From contig OZ029929.1 in assembly GCA_964023275.1 (NCBI GenBank), positions 3,103,844 to 3,167,843 on the forward strand: a stretch of DNA of 64,000 bases. Reading direction: 5' to 3'. The stretch is from Norana najaformis (Eukaryota; Annelida; Clitellata; Crassiclitellata; Hormogastridae). Under the pieces are notes generated by a model, which ran no database searches, was not told the DNA's origin, and was given only the letters and a program-made list of their open reading frames with translations. Below are positions 1 to 11,189 of the stretch, one piece after another. The first letter of the stretch is position 1. The number at the start of each line of letters is the position of its first letter. Both the position numbers and the translations under genes were made by a program.

Positions 1-510
1 GTTTCCCTTTTATGTGATAATTCCTAGTTTTCAAGATATTTAACATTTAAAGCATGATGATTTAATGGTGAAAAAAGCATAATGCACTTAATAACAGGTC
101 TAATTTCTAACCTGAATTTCCACTCAAGCACAAAACTTTCTTGCAAATAAACTCATCTTAGTAAGCTTTACCAAAAACAAATATTGCTTTTTCTTGAAGT
201 AGTTTGAGAAAAAATAAATTTGAACTGATATATAATATAAAGACCTCACTGATCTGAGGATATAAAATATCTGGGGAATTAAACATGTGTGACTCTTACC
301 ATGAGTGTTTGTCAGCAAATGAGGAGCTCATAAGGCAAAAAGGATAATAATAATAAATAATAAATCAAGTGCGCAAGACCTCGCAGACTCTCATGTGATT
401 GTTATAAACAGTCAAAATGGCTGTGGACACAGAATCTGCTTTCTGTTGGAATGAACTTTTTTGTCTGAAATAAAAGAGCTACAAACTGCAAAGAAAGCAC
501 ACGAACAGCA

Positions 511-611
511 TCATGTTCGGTAACAAAATAATAGATCAAAACTGTCCTTTTCCTGACTTTGACCAACTGTAAATGTTTCTGAATGTGGTTGCACAGGATG
601 AGAAAAATCGA
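511..611 (-). CDS. candidate last exon of the LDLRAP1-like gene with AP-2 binding motif
   Basis: After CTCACTTTGCAG (minus strand) one frame reads DFSHPVQPHSETFTVGQSQE, KDSFDLLFCYRT and stops at 513-511. The segment D-S-F-D-L-L-F-C-Y-R fits the pattern [DE]nX1-2FXX[FL]XXXR by which ARH and beta-arrestin bind the AP-2 beta appendage. Position, strand and motif agree with the expected C-terminus of the adaptor. It is short, the upstream junction is unresolved, and another frame is also open, so this is a hypothesis. Confidence 0.4.
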
Positions 612-621
612 CTGCAAAGTG

Positions 622-655
622 AGTCAGGGTTAGGGTTTAGGATTAGGGTTAGATT
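622..655 (+). repeat. degenerate TTAGGG-type interstitial repeat
   Basis: About 30 bp of GGTTAGGGTTTAGGATTAGG type sequence, three to four variant TTAGGG units. Too short to be a telomere; it resembles a short interstitial telomeric repeat. Confidence 0.4.
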
Positions 656-708
656 CTGACCCATATGGTATTCATAAAGAATTAAGTTCATATTCACATT
701 CACACTGA

Positions 709-792
709 CGCCCCCTAGTATATCAGTTTAGGCGAACACCTTGAGGTCCCCTAGTATTCCAGTTCAGGCGACCTCCTTGAGGTCCCCTAGCA
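709..792. repeat. two-copy tandem repeat, unit about 37 bp
   Basis: The block CCCCTAGTATxxCAGTTxAG, GCGAxCxCCTTGAGGT occurs twice in direct repeat with several mismatches and starts a third time (GTCCCCTAG). No function evident. Confidence 0.5.
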
Positions 793-842
793 ACATCCTA
801 AATAATAATAATAACAATAACAAACACCAAAATGTTTCCAAC

Positions 843-929
843 CGTAGCATTCCCATCTTTTGACTTTTCCACATTATGATCTATTGTCACTGATGCTGAA
901 GTTTTTGAAGCCATCTGCATTGCAAGCAA
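843..929 (-). CDS. candidate LDLRAP1-like downstream exon
   Basis: On the minus strand an excellent pyrimidine tract (TTTCTTTCCTTCTTCTTTAG) precedes 929, and the phase-0 frame required by the previous exon is open for at least 29 codons: LLAMQMASKTSASVTIDHNV and onward to NAT. The polar composition suits the linker of an ARH protein, but no motif is diagnostic. The proposed donor ACG|GTTGGA is weak and ends in phase 0, which does not fit the phase-1 start of the candidate last exon, so at least one exon would be missing between them. Confidence 0.35.
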
Positions 930-1481
930 CTAAAGAAGAAGGAAAGAAAATTTGTAAGAAATTCACAGACCAACAAAGGTTAAGTACCAGTGGCTACAGA
1001 AATTTCTAAAAGTGTTCCAACAAGCTAACATGCATGAAAATTTCTCCATAAAGAATAAATGTCGCATAAACTTAGTGGACTGACATGCAGGCTAACTTTC
1101 ACCAAACCCAAACACTGCTTCCCTAATAACTTCAAACCTTCGATCTGTCACTGCTGCGAACCTATTACTGCTCAACAGTCCAAACTCTATTCTTTGTTTT
1201 ATCACTCCATCTATTACTAGACTTTTTCCATTCTACCCAGGCTGGGTACCCCCAGCATGTACTGTAGTATACCCCCCTCTTTGGATGGACCTCAACAGAC
1301 AGGCGATGTGGTCCCAGAATACAACACTGTACCATACTTCTGGAACAATCTTCCAGTGATAATCGTAACTTTACCAGCAGAAGCAGCTCAAGAAACGTTT
1401 TCAGATTATTTCCAGACACACCACTTGCAATCCTTTCTATTCTATTGCACAAAGTGTCAATCCTCTTCCTTGTCCTCCGTT

Positions 1482-1516
1482 TCACCACTTTCTCCTCCTC
1501 CTCCTCCTCCTCCTCC
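1482..1516. repeat. (CTC)n microsatellite
   Basis: A run of CTC/TCC triplets. It makes a poly-Glu or poly-Pro stretch in overlapping open frames, neither of which I accept as a gene. Between 929 and 2290 I see nothing else beyond AT-rich sequence and a possible LINE 3' scrap near 1330-1440. Confidence 0.6.
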
Positions 1517-2289
1517 ATTCCATCTTCCTTTCTGCCTGCCAACCTTCAAACCAAAGCTTCTGCATCTAAGTAAGTAAGTAATTAAGTAAGTAATGCATTT
1601 GTTTACATCTCCTACAATATCATTCATTCAGTAACACAGAGCAACAAAAAGCAGTATCAATCCTTTTCCACTATAACACCATTCTTGAAGGTCTGCTGAA
1701 GTTCTGCATACATCAACTTTAGTCCATCCTCAAATGCTCCTCTTAGATGTTGGCTAACTTGCCACACTCTTCATGTTTCACAAGTTAATGCAATTAATTT
1801 TTTAGCTCATCAATGATGTCCTGTGCTAACAGAACAGTAACTGGTCACATACTGAACAAATGCTGAACAAAACAAATGCTGAACAACTCTTCCACTCAAA
1901 GAAGCAAACTAAACAACACTCTTTCTGCACAGTTTGTCGAACTGCAAGTAGAACTTACAGAATCTTCTGACGTCTGACACAATCTAGAATTTTTTAACAT
2001 TCTTTTAAAGCATGTTACAAAACTCCAAACAACTTTGCCATTTAGCAAATGAACCAAGGTCTATTCTTCCTGCACAACTGGTTGAACTGCAAGTAGAATT
2101 TTCAGAAACTTCAGAACTCTTAGATAATCTTAAACTTTTTAAAACAAGTTTTAAATATATATCACAAAAGTTAAAGCAATGTTGCAAATTTATAATTATA
2201 AAAAATTTTGATTTTTTTCCAATGTCTGCAAAAACTGGGATGAGGCCTGATTTTAGAGATCCATCATTTTCTACTCCTAACCCAATCTT

Positions 2290-2830
2290 TCAATCGTGAT
2301 TTGTTTATTTCTATCTCGGGTCAAAAATCAATTTTAGGCTTGACATTGTCCACAACATTGTCCAGGTTGGATCCTGTCCATTTAAAATCTGTCTCATAGT
2401 TCACAAAATACTACACTTAAATCATCCAACCTATCTCTGTTCCACATTCATCACTCGTACCAAAAAAATTTGCACGCACTCAATCACTGGACACTGTGAC
2501 TCTTGTTATGCCTCATACCATGATAGTATTGGGTTCTAGAGCGTTCTCGGCTCAATAGTTGGTCAAAAGCTTTGAAATTTGCCATTCAGTTCTGTTTGTT
2601 TTATCTGTTCTATGTTGTCATTCAGGCCAGAACACTTTCAACTTGCTTACCCACAATAAATTCGGGTTTCTCTGACCTATCGGAATTCAACTTGGCTTCT
2701 CCAATAGATTATAATTTTGATTAACAATTCACTTGAAGTGACCATCAACTTATGATCTAGCTAGTACGATACTGGCACTGTAGAAGTCATTAGATAAGAT
2801 CTGATACAAAATTTCTAGTTACAATTACAG
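2290..2830 (+). mobile_element. decayed L2-like LINE 3' end (TTAGA-tail family)
   Basis: Shares long stretches with the copy at 20370-20880: GTTCACAAAxTACTACAxTTAAATCA, the Leu-Cys rich segment, and the end ACTGGCACTGTAGAAGTCAT followed by TAGATAAGAT. All frames are broken. It is a 5'-truncated retrotransposon remnant lying in the intron before the last firm LDLRAP1-like exon. Confidence 0.6.
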
Positions 2831-2948
2831 TAGGTAAAAATGCATTGTATGCATAAAGATATGGTACATCCTATCCATCTTATCCCATCTGGTCCTATTC
2901 AATCCCATCGACACTCTGTCTTATATGCTACTACCCATGCCTTCATAC

Positions 2949-3041
2949 TTGCTGGTTCTCCTTTATTTGTTTCTCTTCTTCTTCCCATCGTTCCTGGGCA
3001 AGTTTAAATGACTCCGCAACCGTTAGCGTGACAGCTTCAGC
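2949..3041 (-). CDS. LDLRAP1: LDLRAP1-like exon: C-terminal PTB helix
   Basis: Acceptor TTGACTAG before 3041, donor CAA|GTATGA at 2949. Encodes AEAVTLTVAESFKLAQERWE followed by EEEKQIKENQQ, 31 codons, phase 0 at both ends. AxAVTLTVAxxFKxA is the closing helix of ARH-type PTB domains; the acidic EEEEK run continues it as a probable charged helix. Confidence 0.85.
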
Positions 3042-6000
3042 CTAGTCAAAAAAGAAATCAAACAACCAATTAAACAGATGCAGTCAGTCAAATCGTTAGC
3101 ACTAGTTCAGGTTCTTGCACCAGACACTACCAGGACTCTTTTCCAGCACCGACGACCCAATCCACAGAGGTTTGTGTTCGTCTAAAGGATGGCAACACTC
3201 GTGCCACAGCTCGAATCCGCTTCAGATGATCTTCCCATTCAGGCTGATTCTGACTCTGTTCAGGAACTACATGCTAATAATCTCCCACCTCAAGACATCC
3301 CAGGGACATTACCATCAGTTCCAGGCTGGACCTCCCTTCAGACAACTAAAGGGTGAGGTCTTGCATGCAGCCTGCTCCTTCCCAGCTGATTCGGTGGGGG
3401 AACCTCACAGTTTGTGTTCGTCTTAAGACTCTCACTGACTTCTACCATTTCTAGACAGCATTTTCCCATAGACTGTTTCTCATCCCCATGGAGTTAACTC
3501 ACAAAAGTTTGAATAGATGAAACCCAAATTTTGGTTTGAAAATCTGTTTTTACTTAGCAGCGGCCACACAGTGAAGCCCTGCACATATTTTCAGTAACAC
3601 ACTGCAAAGGAAGCTTTAGGACGAGTTTACACCACCATGAGTAAAAGAATTAATCAGGTGACTTGCTGGATGATCAGGCAATTTGGATTGCAGAGATAGA
3701 TTAAATATTAGACATGCTTGTCATCAATTGCCAATAGAAAGGACGTCTTAGAGAAAACTAAGAAAATGTCAAGAGACTTACTGGGCATGAAATGAAAGAT
3801 GAAAGTGAAAGCCAATTACTATTTTGCGTTTGGAGCAAAGAAAGGCCTGACACTCCATTGTCTCGTTCTCTTTGTTTCTCGCAATGTACGCAAAAACCTT
3901 AGGATGATCACGATCCGCGGTACAGAAGCAGATTCTACAATAATTCAAACAAAAAGCAGAATCGACTCAAATGATGAATAAACTTAAGACCTGAAATTAA
4001 ATTCCTCCTTCATTAACTTCACTTTCCAAATAGTTGTTGTTCCAATGTTTAACGACATCTTATGACATTAAAAACAGTTGATGTCGTCCTCCTCCTTCAT
4101 CCAGTCCTGGGACTGGCACCACCCAACTAATGGCAGTGGACTAGCGGAGTTCTTTCCAAATAAAATTCAATAATCACAGATCTATGTCAACACTTTCAAA
4201 CACTGTTGCCCTCTCGTTTCCTACTAAACACAGAGTGCAGGTTTGAGTCCTTCCCTCCTCTTTTTCTTCCATCATCACTTCATCTGCCTCTTTCAACATC
4301 CTTCTGTCTGTGTCCTTTTGTCTCTGCAACACAGCAGAGTCTATCCGTCCTTCACAATTGCTGTCTTACTCTTTGCTTCTCAGATTACAAATCTTCGTCC
4401 TCTTTCTAATCCTGTATTAAGTTTAGACAAGTTCCCGCATTCTCATCTGATGCTTTCTGTTTATTAGTGTCCATGTGACAGACCTATTCACTATGCTCTC
4501 CCTCTCCCTCTCTCTCTTTCTCTCTGACGAACAATTGCATATCTCCTTTCATGTATTTCTGGGCATCTGTCTTGTTTCAAACTCTGTTCCAGCATTTGTC
4601 CCTCTCACTGCACTTCTTCCAGTGTCCCTGTGTTTTCCTCTGAGGCTGTCTCTGTTTATTGTATCTGCTAAACAGCAATGGTCACTCTATAAGGAACATC
4701 ACCAAGTTTTTCACTCACAAATCCTTAGCACCGTCAACTGATACTGCATCATTAGACAGTGGTGCTCAAAGTTCCCTGTAAGCTGCACAGCAGCTTTCAT
4801 CATGCTGCGCACTAAAAGTGTTCTCAGCGCAGATAATTTCATTCTTGGCATGGAGAATAAACTTCATCATTTCATATACCAAACTTCGTAGAATAGCAAC
4901 ATAGAATTAAGAATTGTAATTGATATTTAACAGCTGGGACACAGATGTCTTAATGCTACGAAGACCCAGCTCCAAACAGAGAGTAATGGTTGAATGCCTT
5001 GATATCCGATCTCCGATAAAATTATATGCAGGATTGCAGAGCATGACAAGGAGGGTTTAAAATTAAGCCCTCTTTGAGCTCATATATAAATCCAGCCCTT
5101 GACACTCCCACTATAGCTCTCTTTTTGCATCTGTTTCACATTTTATATATATATGGGTCACTGACTCAATGTCCTGTCAGCCTCTGTTCCTTATCAGTTG
5201 CTCAGTTGGAGATTGTGTACAATTATTGGAAAAACAACAAAATCAGAAGAGAAAAATTATAAAGTTTTTATCTATATACGTCTGTTTTATCAAAGTTATT
5301 AAATTAATTTTGACATTCCTTCCAATAATAAAATACCTAATATTATACCATAACAAAAATAAGATTTAATAAATAACAGTTGAAAATAAAGTCCTGGTCA
5401 CAATTTTGTGCTCAGGTCATTTTTACGCTTGCTCAGTACAATCTGCTCAGTGCTCAGCAACCTTCTAACCTTAGAGGGAACGTTGGTGGTGCTATACGCA
5501 TACAGTAATTAACAGCACTGCTGCTGCTTCCACTACACGCCACTAAAACACACCATCAACAGTACCAATACAACCACCAATACCACTGCCACCACCACCA
5601 CCACAATAATAATAATAATAATAAGAAGAAGAAGAAGAAGAAGAAGAAAATAATAGTAAAAATACAATAATAATAATAATTAGAGGTAGGCATTTAACAT
5701 GTTATTAGCATGTTAAATTCTAATTAATTTAACTATTTAATTTGTGCAGTGCAACTAAATATATATTGCAAATAAAATACAATTAATAGCACAATTAAAT
5801 ATTTTAATAATGTATTTAATTTTGATAAAAATTTTAATCAATGCCCTCATCTAACAATAATATTAAAAATACAAATTCTGGGAAGGCCTTCAAAAGCTGT
5901 GATGGCAATTCTGTAATCTATGCCATAACTGGTTTTTATGTGTGCTTTTCTGTGTTTTACTCTTCAGTGTTTAGCATTTGACTAGTAAGCAATATGAATT

Positions 6001-9000
6001 AATTTCCAGTCACTTTGCACACATTTTGCACATGGTTCCTCATGTTTTGGTAATTTTAATAAATTAAACTGCATGCCAAGTGTCTCGGTTATCGCTGTTC
6101 TGTCATATGGCTGAGTCTGAAACACAGCCATGAATCTGCCATGTTTGTAAGGTGACTAAGCAGTTATACCTTGCCAATGGCCTTATTCACAAACATGGCC
6201 AAGGTATAACCCTTGTCTGCACTTGCCCCACCTACATCATTGGGTGCAGTCTTGGACCCGGGTCAGTTACAGCCTTCCCTTCTACTGCAGTATGTAGGGA
6301 TCAATCCCCTTTGTCAATGGATTTTCACCTTGATCATCCTAGCCACCTTGGCAGCCTCATTAAGCACGTCCCTGCATGGACAAGGCCAGCAATAGCTAAT
6401 CTGCTGATTATACATGGACAACATCATTCACACCCCCCCCCCCCAAGAAGATGACACCTTGATTAGGCTGATGGCTTTCGGCTGCTGTGCTCTTTCACCT
6501 CCAAGAGACAGAACCTATTCCACCTCATAAAGAAGAGGGTGGAGGCCTCCTGGTCTCAGCTGGCAGCAGATGGCTATAGGAAGACCATTCCAGAACACCC
6601 ATTTTAGTCTCAGTTGCTGGTATGTAAACATGAGAAGACCCTTATGATCGGCAGCTGGAGTAGGATCATCAGACAGCAATTTGATGAGATAGCTTGGTGC
6701 ATGCTTACGAAGGCATTGGTACATAAGAAGACAAAGTAATAACAATAATAAAAATTTTAAAAAATAATAATAATAAAAGTAAAAACAACAACAACAATAG
6801 CTTACCTGTAGATATCTAGATCTGTTAAGACTTGTTGAGTCTCTGTGTTTGTTACACAGATGCCGTTAGGGGAGACTAAGATTGACATCTTTGGTAATTT
6901 CTTGCCACTTGCTTTTGCCTTAAGTTAACAAAACACAACTTCCGCAAATCAGCATATGGAAAATTGAAACTCAGCCACATAGAGGTTCTGAAAACTACTG
7001 CTGGTGAATGCTGAGGTCTTTCTAGTTAAGTTAACATCAACATCATTTATCTGTTAATTTGTTTCAAACAAGTATTACAAGCGCTAAGTCAGCGAATCTG
7101 AATTTCTACATAAGAGTAAGATGAAGATATACACACTCACTTATAATAAGTGAGGGAGAAGATATGAATTCGACCACTTTATAAATCCCAGTGCCTCTTT
7201 CCTCTGGAATGACCATGAGCCCAACACACACAATACCTCCAATATCAGATTATTGCCCATTTATTACTAAAGGTGTCAATATTTTAGTAAAGTACAGCTC
7301 AGGTATCCATGTTCCTTCTGGGTGTGCCATTTGCATCCTGGTCAATTGTATATGCTTGTAACAAGTATCATTCTTGAATTGGGATCAATAAATGAGATGA
7401 ATGAATGAATGAATGATTGAATGAAATCTTGAGTGACGACCTATCACTCCATCATTGGATATTAATGTCGCCCTCCAACGCACATATTTTTGGGTGAGAA
7501 CACTAATCAATATATTTGTTAGCAAAGGCAAATTCAACTGAATTCTTAGATACATTTATATGTTATAAAATTCAGCTGAAATAAAAGTTGCACTTTCTAA
7601 AAATTTGCGACACTTGTTGTTTAATGCCTTCTTCGACATTTTTCACAGTGACACTTAGTAAAGTACTATTAACCCCTTTACCGTGGAATAAAATTTTGCA
7701 ATTTTTTCCACACACTTGCATTTATTTTTAGGTATTCTTCAAAATACTGCATGTGATTAAGGAAGACTGGTATTTGTAATTGCAATATTCCAGAAGTCTT
7801 TCTTTGCTCTGAGAAACATAAAGTCAACATATAATAATTTTTTAAGTAGGCTCTGTGTGCTCCTACAGATCCAACTATTCAATCTGGATCCTTTTTTTCA
7901 AAGTCGAGGACTGCATTAGTTGGTGTGCACATCTGCTAGTTTCAGTGACTATCTTGTCAAGTATGTCGCTGGTAAAGAAGAAATTGAAATATTCCACTAG
8001 ATCCATCGTGTCAGCAATTGGAACACGCCTTCAGGTGTTCTTACAGGCCTAGATGCTAAGCGATGATGTGTCCTGATTTAATCTCTTGACCACGCAGATG
8101 GAGAACTGCTGTCGTACTACTGAACGGTTTTCTGGCTATCATCGCTGTCATCATTTTCTCACACAACAATGTTACTAGAACTAGAACTTAGTTCGCTATT
8201 ATCAATCACTTTTATCGGAAAAAACTATCATCATTTTCAAACAATAAACGATGGATTTCTTCGTTAGATAAACCACACTTGTGACCAGCCATTTTTGTGT
8301 GAATTACATAATTTTATATAGTTGGCACGCCCAGCCTATGAGCTAACTAATTTATAATATGGAAAGCCGTTATTATAATCGTAAAGCACTATTATATTTT
8401 GCTATTGTCATTAGGACGAGTTTATTCGGGAAACACGGTGAGTGAATAGATGCATGTCATGCGGACGAGTTAAGTCGGGGTTCACGCTGCATAATGGATT
8501 CCCCATGGACAAGTTAACTCAGGGTTCACAGTAAAGAGTTTAATGTTACCAATGTTACCAAAAATACTAAATATAGACAGATACTGTATACATCACTACA
8601 TTTAAAACATAAAACATAATAATGTTTAGTTTATAAATCATGCATTTGTTTTAATTGAGAGCGTCTCATATAAATAATTTGAGAATATTCATTACTGTCA
8701 ACATCACTGGAGAAAAACTGTATCAACTGTACACAACCAATATCAATTGTAGGGTAAAATGTACACAACTACCGGAGTACATGACAATGGTGACTGGCGC
8801 CCTCCAGCTGCTTAAAGTCCTGCACTGGAGAGGGCAGTTCTAAGGAGGTGAACTTAACCAGAGCTGTAAATGCCATAATGAAGGTACGAGACCCATGTTC
8901 ACTAGCATCACTAAAATAAATTAGGGCAATTGCAATGCCTGCCTGGCACAGCCGCCATTAGCCTAGCCAGGTACTGGCGAGTCTGAGGTGATTCCAGCTA

Positions 9001-9634
9001 GAGTTCAGCTGCTGTATGGGCAGAGGTGATAACAGCTGCAAGCTGGTATCCCAGGCTCATCACGCTTAAAAGTAATTTCTAGAAACAGCAGAAGCAGCAG
9101 GTAATGGACTCATGGCCTGGGTATCTGACTTCAGATACCAGTTGCTCTTTGACAGGTCTATTTATTAAATGGCTCTATTGGTCTACAGGTCTATTTATTA
9201 AATGGCTCTATTGGTCTACAGGTCTATTTATTAAATGGCTCTATTGGTCTACAGGTCTATTTATTAAATGGCTCTATTGGTCTACAGGTCTATTTATTAA
9301 ATGGCTCTATTGGTGTTATTCCTCAGAGACAGGTATACCTATGCACAAACTTATGTTAATTAGAAATCACTAAATTATACTACCCACAGCAAAGCAGTCA
9401 ACTTCTAAAATCTAACAAAAGTCACAATGAAAATGACTATCCACAGACAAGATGGCAACAGTCCTACCATGGCAACAATCGTCTTGACCGCATCCGCACT
9501 GATGCTGTCTCCATAGCTCTGCCCCTCCTCATCTAACTCGGTGACCAGCGTATTTCCAAGGTACTTGACATGAAATGTGACTCCGTCCCAGATTTTGTCC
9601 TGGTGCTGGTAATCACCCCACTTGTCTGGCAATT
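2949..9634 (-). CDS. LDLRAP1: LDLRAP1/ARH-like PTB-domain endocytic adaptor (partial gene, 4 firm exons)
   Basis: Minus-strand exons 9634-9468, 6918-6806, 3934-3820 and 3041-2949 join in frame (phases 0, 2, 0) and encode about 162 residues of a PTB/PID domain. Recognisable blocks in order: LPDKW, GVTFHVKYLGNTLV, SISADAVKTIVAM, AKASGKKLPKMSILVSPNGI, TQQVLTDLDIYR, ICFCTADRDHPKVFAYIARN, ENETMECQAFLCSKRK, AEAVTLTVAESFKLAQERW. These match the LDL receptor adaptor protein 1 (ARH) PTB domain block by block, with identical AKASGKK and near-identical CTADxxHxKVFAYIA. Proteins of this family bind NPxY tails of lipoprotein receptors and link them to clathrin and AP-2. Other PTB adaptors such as GULP/CED-6 fit less well. 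The 5' exon with the start codon is not found; two candidate 3' exons are listed separately. Confidence 0.85.
3820..3934 (-). CDS. LDLRAP1: LDLRAP1-like exon: peptide-binding part of PTB domain
   Basis: Acceptor ATTGTAG before 3934, donor ATA|GTAATT at 3820. Completes the split Arg and encodes ICFCTADRDHPKVFAYIARN, KENETMECQAFLCSKRKI. The vertebrate counterpart is ISYCTADxxHDKVFAYIAQN and ETLECHAFLCTKRKM. Confidence 0.87.
5566..5648. repeat. compound (ACC)n(AAT)n(AAG)n microsatellite
   Basis: CCACCACCACCACC, then AATAATAATAATAATAAT, then AAGAAGAAGAAGAAGAAG in succession. The surrounding stretch 3935-6805 is intron of the LDLRAP1-like gene; I see only AT-rich sequence, a pyrimidine-rich region near 4230-4650 and the hairpin at 6163-6210. 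Confidence 0.75.
6806..6918 (-). CDS. LDLRAP1: LDLRAP1-like exon: middle of PTB domain
   Basis: Acceptor AACTTAAG before 6918, donor AG|GTAAGC at 6806. Encodes AKASGKKLPKMSILVSPNGI, CVTNTETQQVLTDLDIY plus a split Arg codon. Joins the preceding exon at VAM|AKASGKK, where the vertebrate protein reads VATAKASGKK. Confidence 0.86.
7673..8539 (-). mobile_element. defective piggyBac-type transposon with decayed transposase start
   Basis: Flanked by TTAA on both sides (7669-7672, 8540-8543), the piggyBac target duplication. The ends are imperfect inverted repeats: CCCCTTTACCGTGGA on the left and, on the other strand, ACTCTTTACTGTGAA on the right. On the minus strand an ATG at 8292-8290 opens MAGHKCGLSNEEIHRLLFEN DDS, followed by an acidic Ser-rich stretch broken by stops, typical of piggyBac transposase N-termini. 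At 8006-7875 the frame VEYFNFFFTSDILDKIVTET SRCA resembles the start of the DDE domain (FFxxFFtdeilexIvxeTNxYA). The catalytic part is absent. Three diverged GACGAGTT...GTTCAC repeats lie inside the right end (8414-8539). Confidence 0.75.
8830..9090. repeat. dispersed repeat, unknown family, copy 1
   Basis: Shares a chain of blocks with 39690-39985: GTGAACTTAACCAGAGCTG, CACTAGCATCACTA, CTAGCC...GTACTGG, CTGCTGTATGGGCAGAG, GATAACAGCTG, TGGTATCCCAGG and CTTAAAAGTAAT. No coding potential seen; it may be a non-autonomous element. Confidence 0.55.
9152..9314. repeat. 33-bp minisatellite, five copies
   Basis: Five copies of a 33-bp unit beginning ACAGGTCTATTTATTAAATG. Copies are essentially identical, which suggests recent expansion. 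Because 33 is a multiple of three, the plus strand shows an artificial 11-residue protein repeat (LFIKWLYWSTG); there is no other sign of a gene. It sits about 150 bp downstream (in gene sense) of the first PTB exon, in the intron. Confidence 0.9.
9468..9634 (-). CDS. LDLRAP1: LDLRAP1-like exon: first half of PTB domain
   Basis: Minus strand: CTTACTTGCAG precedes 9634, and the donor after ATG at 9468 is GTAGGA. Phase 1 in, phase 0 out, 55 whole codons. It encodes LPDKWGDYQHQDKIWDG, VTFHVKYLGNTLVTEL and SISADAVKTIVAM, the beta1 strand and first helix of the PTB fold. The acidic DEEGQSYGDS insert between them is longer than in the vertebrate protein. Confidence 0.84.
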
Positions 9635-11189
9635 CTGCAAGTAAGTAAAAGAACACATAAACCATCCTGTCCTGCTTGTATCGAGTCCTTGCCCACAAGT
9701 TTAGGCACCTAACATTTTGGTGCCAGGACATTACGGCCTCGAAAGCATATCCAATGCTTGACAGTTAGTCAGCATAGGCATACTATAGTCATATGCATGC
9801 TATTATAATACATTTTAGTGAAATGGAGTTCTGATATAATTATATAAGTTTACGGCAAGACCTCTAAATCCATAATATTCCAATTTTCAAGCAAAAAATG
9901 ATTTGTTTTACCAAAGGCCAAAAAAGCTGAAAGAAGTTCCAGTGCTAAGTTATATCATTGGTACCAGTCAGAATATCCATGTTTCTAAGCCAGTTATCGC
10001 CTAAGAGATTGGCCTATATGTGCCTACCCAAATAGAGCCAAGTCTAAAGCTGCATTCATACGTGACTGGAAGTCTAAGACAGTTGATGCCCATCTCAGAG
10101 GTGGCATTAACAGGATTTTCCTCAGTTAGCATCTGCCTGGCAGGGCCATCAACAGATAACTAGCACAGACCTGAGCAGGTGAACATAACAAAGCGCTCTG
10201 AGCACTTCATAACATATCAATCCCCATCACAGCGTGGACCATTCTGCACATGGCGCCAATACATTATCTTTTTAAACCCAAAAAATCATATCCCAAAGGC
10301 AAGATGAAAAAACTGTATTTCAGAAACTAGATTCTAAATACATGTATTTCCAATAATAATAACAACAAAAATAAGTCTGAACTGAAACAATTTATGGACT
10401 GTGCCCTTATCAATATCACTCTCCGCCAGGGCGTCAACAAAGTCCTAAAGGAGTATCGGCTCCTTTTCAGCGTGCTATGTGAAATGTCAGGATATACGAA
10501 CAATCAGATGATCTATGATCATTTGTACTATTTATGCTATTAAAGCATGATCCATTACAAAAATAATACTAATAATTATTATTATTATAATTATAACATT
10601 ATAATTATATATATTATCCTGATATATTTTGTCCTTCAATTGGTGCGGACTTCATACATCAGCTCAAATTACTTCAAGAAAAAGTAATATTTGTCTTAGA
10701 TACGTACTCAGTTTCATATTTGGAACCTATGCAAAGACAAACTGAGTTTAAGATGCCCAAATTGTCCTGGACCTTGGTGTAAATATCCACTTCACCAAAT
10801 GTTGTTCTTCTTTTCGCACACTAAACTCGAACAGCCGGCCGTAAATAAGTTTTACAGAGTGACCATAGAGTAGAGGGTAGTTAGGTTAGTAGACCCAATA
10901 AATGACACCTGCAAATTGCATACAGCATGCATGTATAAACTAGGCCCTGAAGCGTAGTAGGTTACTGGAATTTAATAAATGTTTTGCTCTTGGAGCTGAT
11001 TCAAATTTCCTGTATAGGCCATTTGTCTCTTGAATATTTGAGTCAAATCATTTGACTGTAATTTTTAACGACTATTTGCAGTATTTACATTATATTACTA
11101 TTTACATTACAGTGATGTGGACAGGGTAAATTGGTATTGGCATAGTGAGTGACTGAGCGGGCGTCCCCCATTGGCAGAATCAAAAGTTG

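Noticed and set aside
1165..1577. Overlapping open frames on both strands (Glu-rich on minus, Pro-rich on plus)
   Set aside because: Driven by the CTC microsatellite. The plus frame has a faint FWNNLP block resembling a LINE 3' end, not enough to call.
9104..9373. 89-residue frame with LFIKWLYWSTG repeats
   Set aside because: Produced by the 33-bp minisatellite, no other coding evidence.
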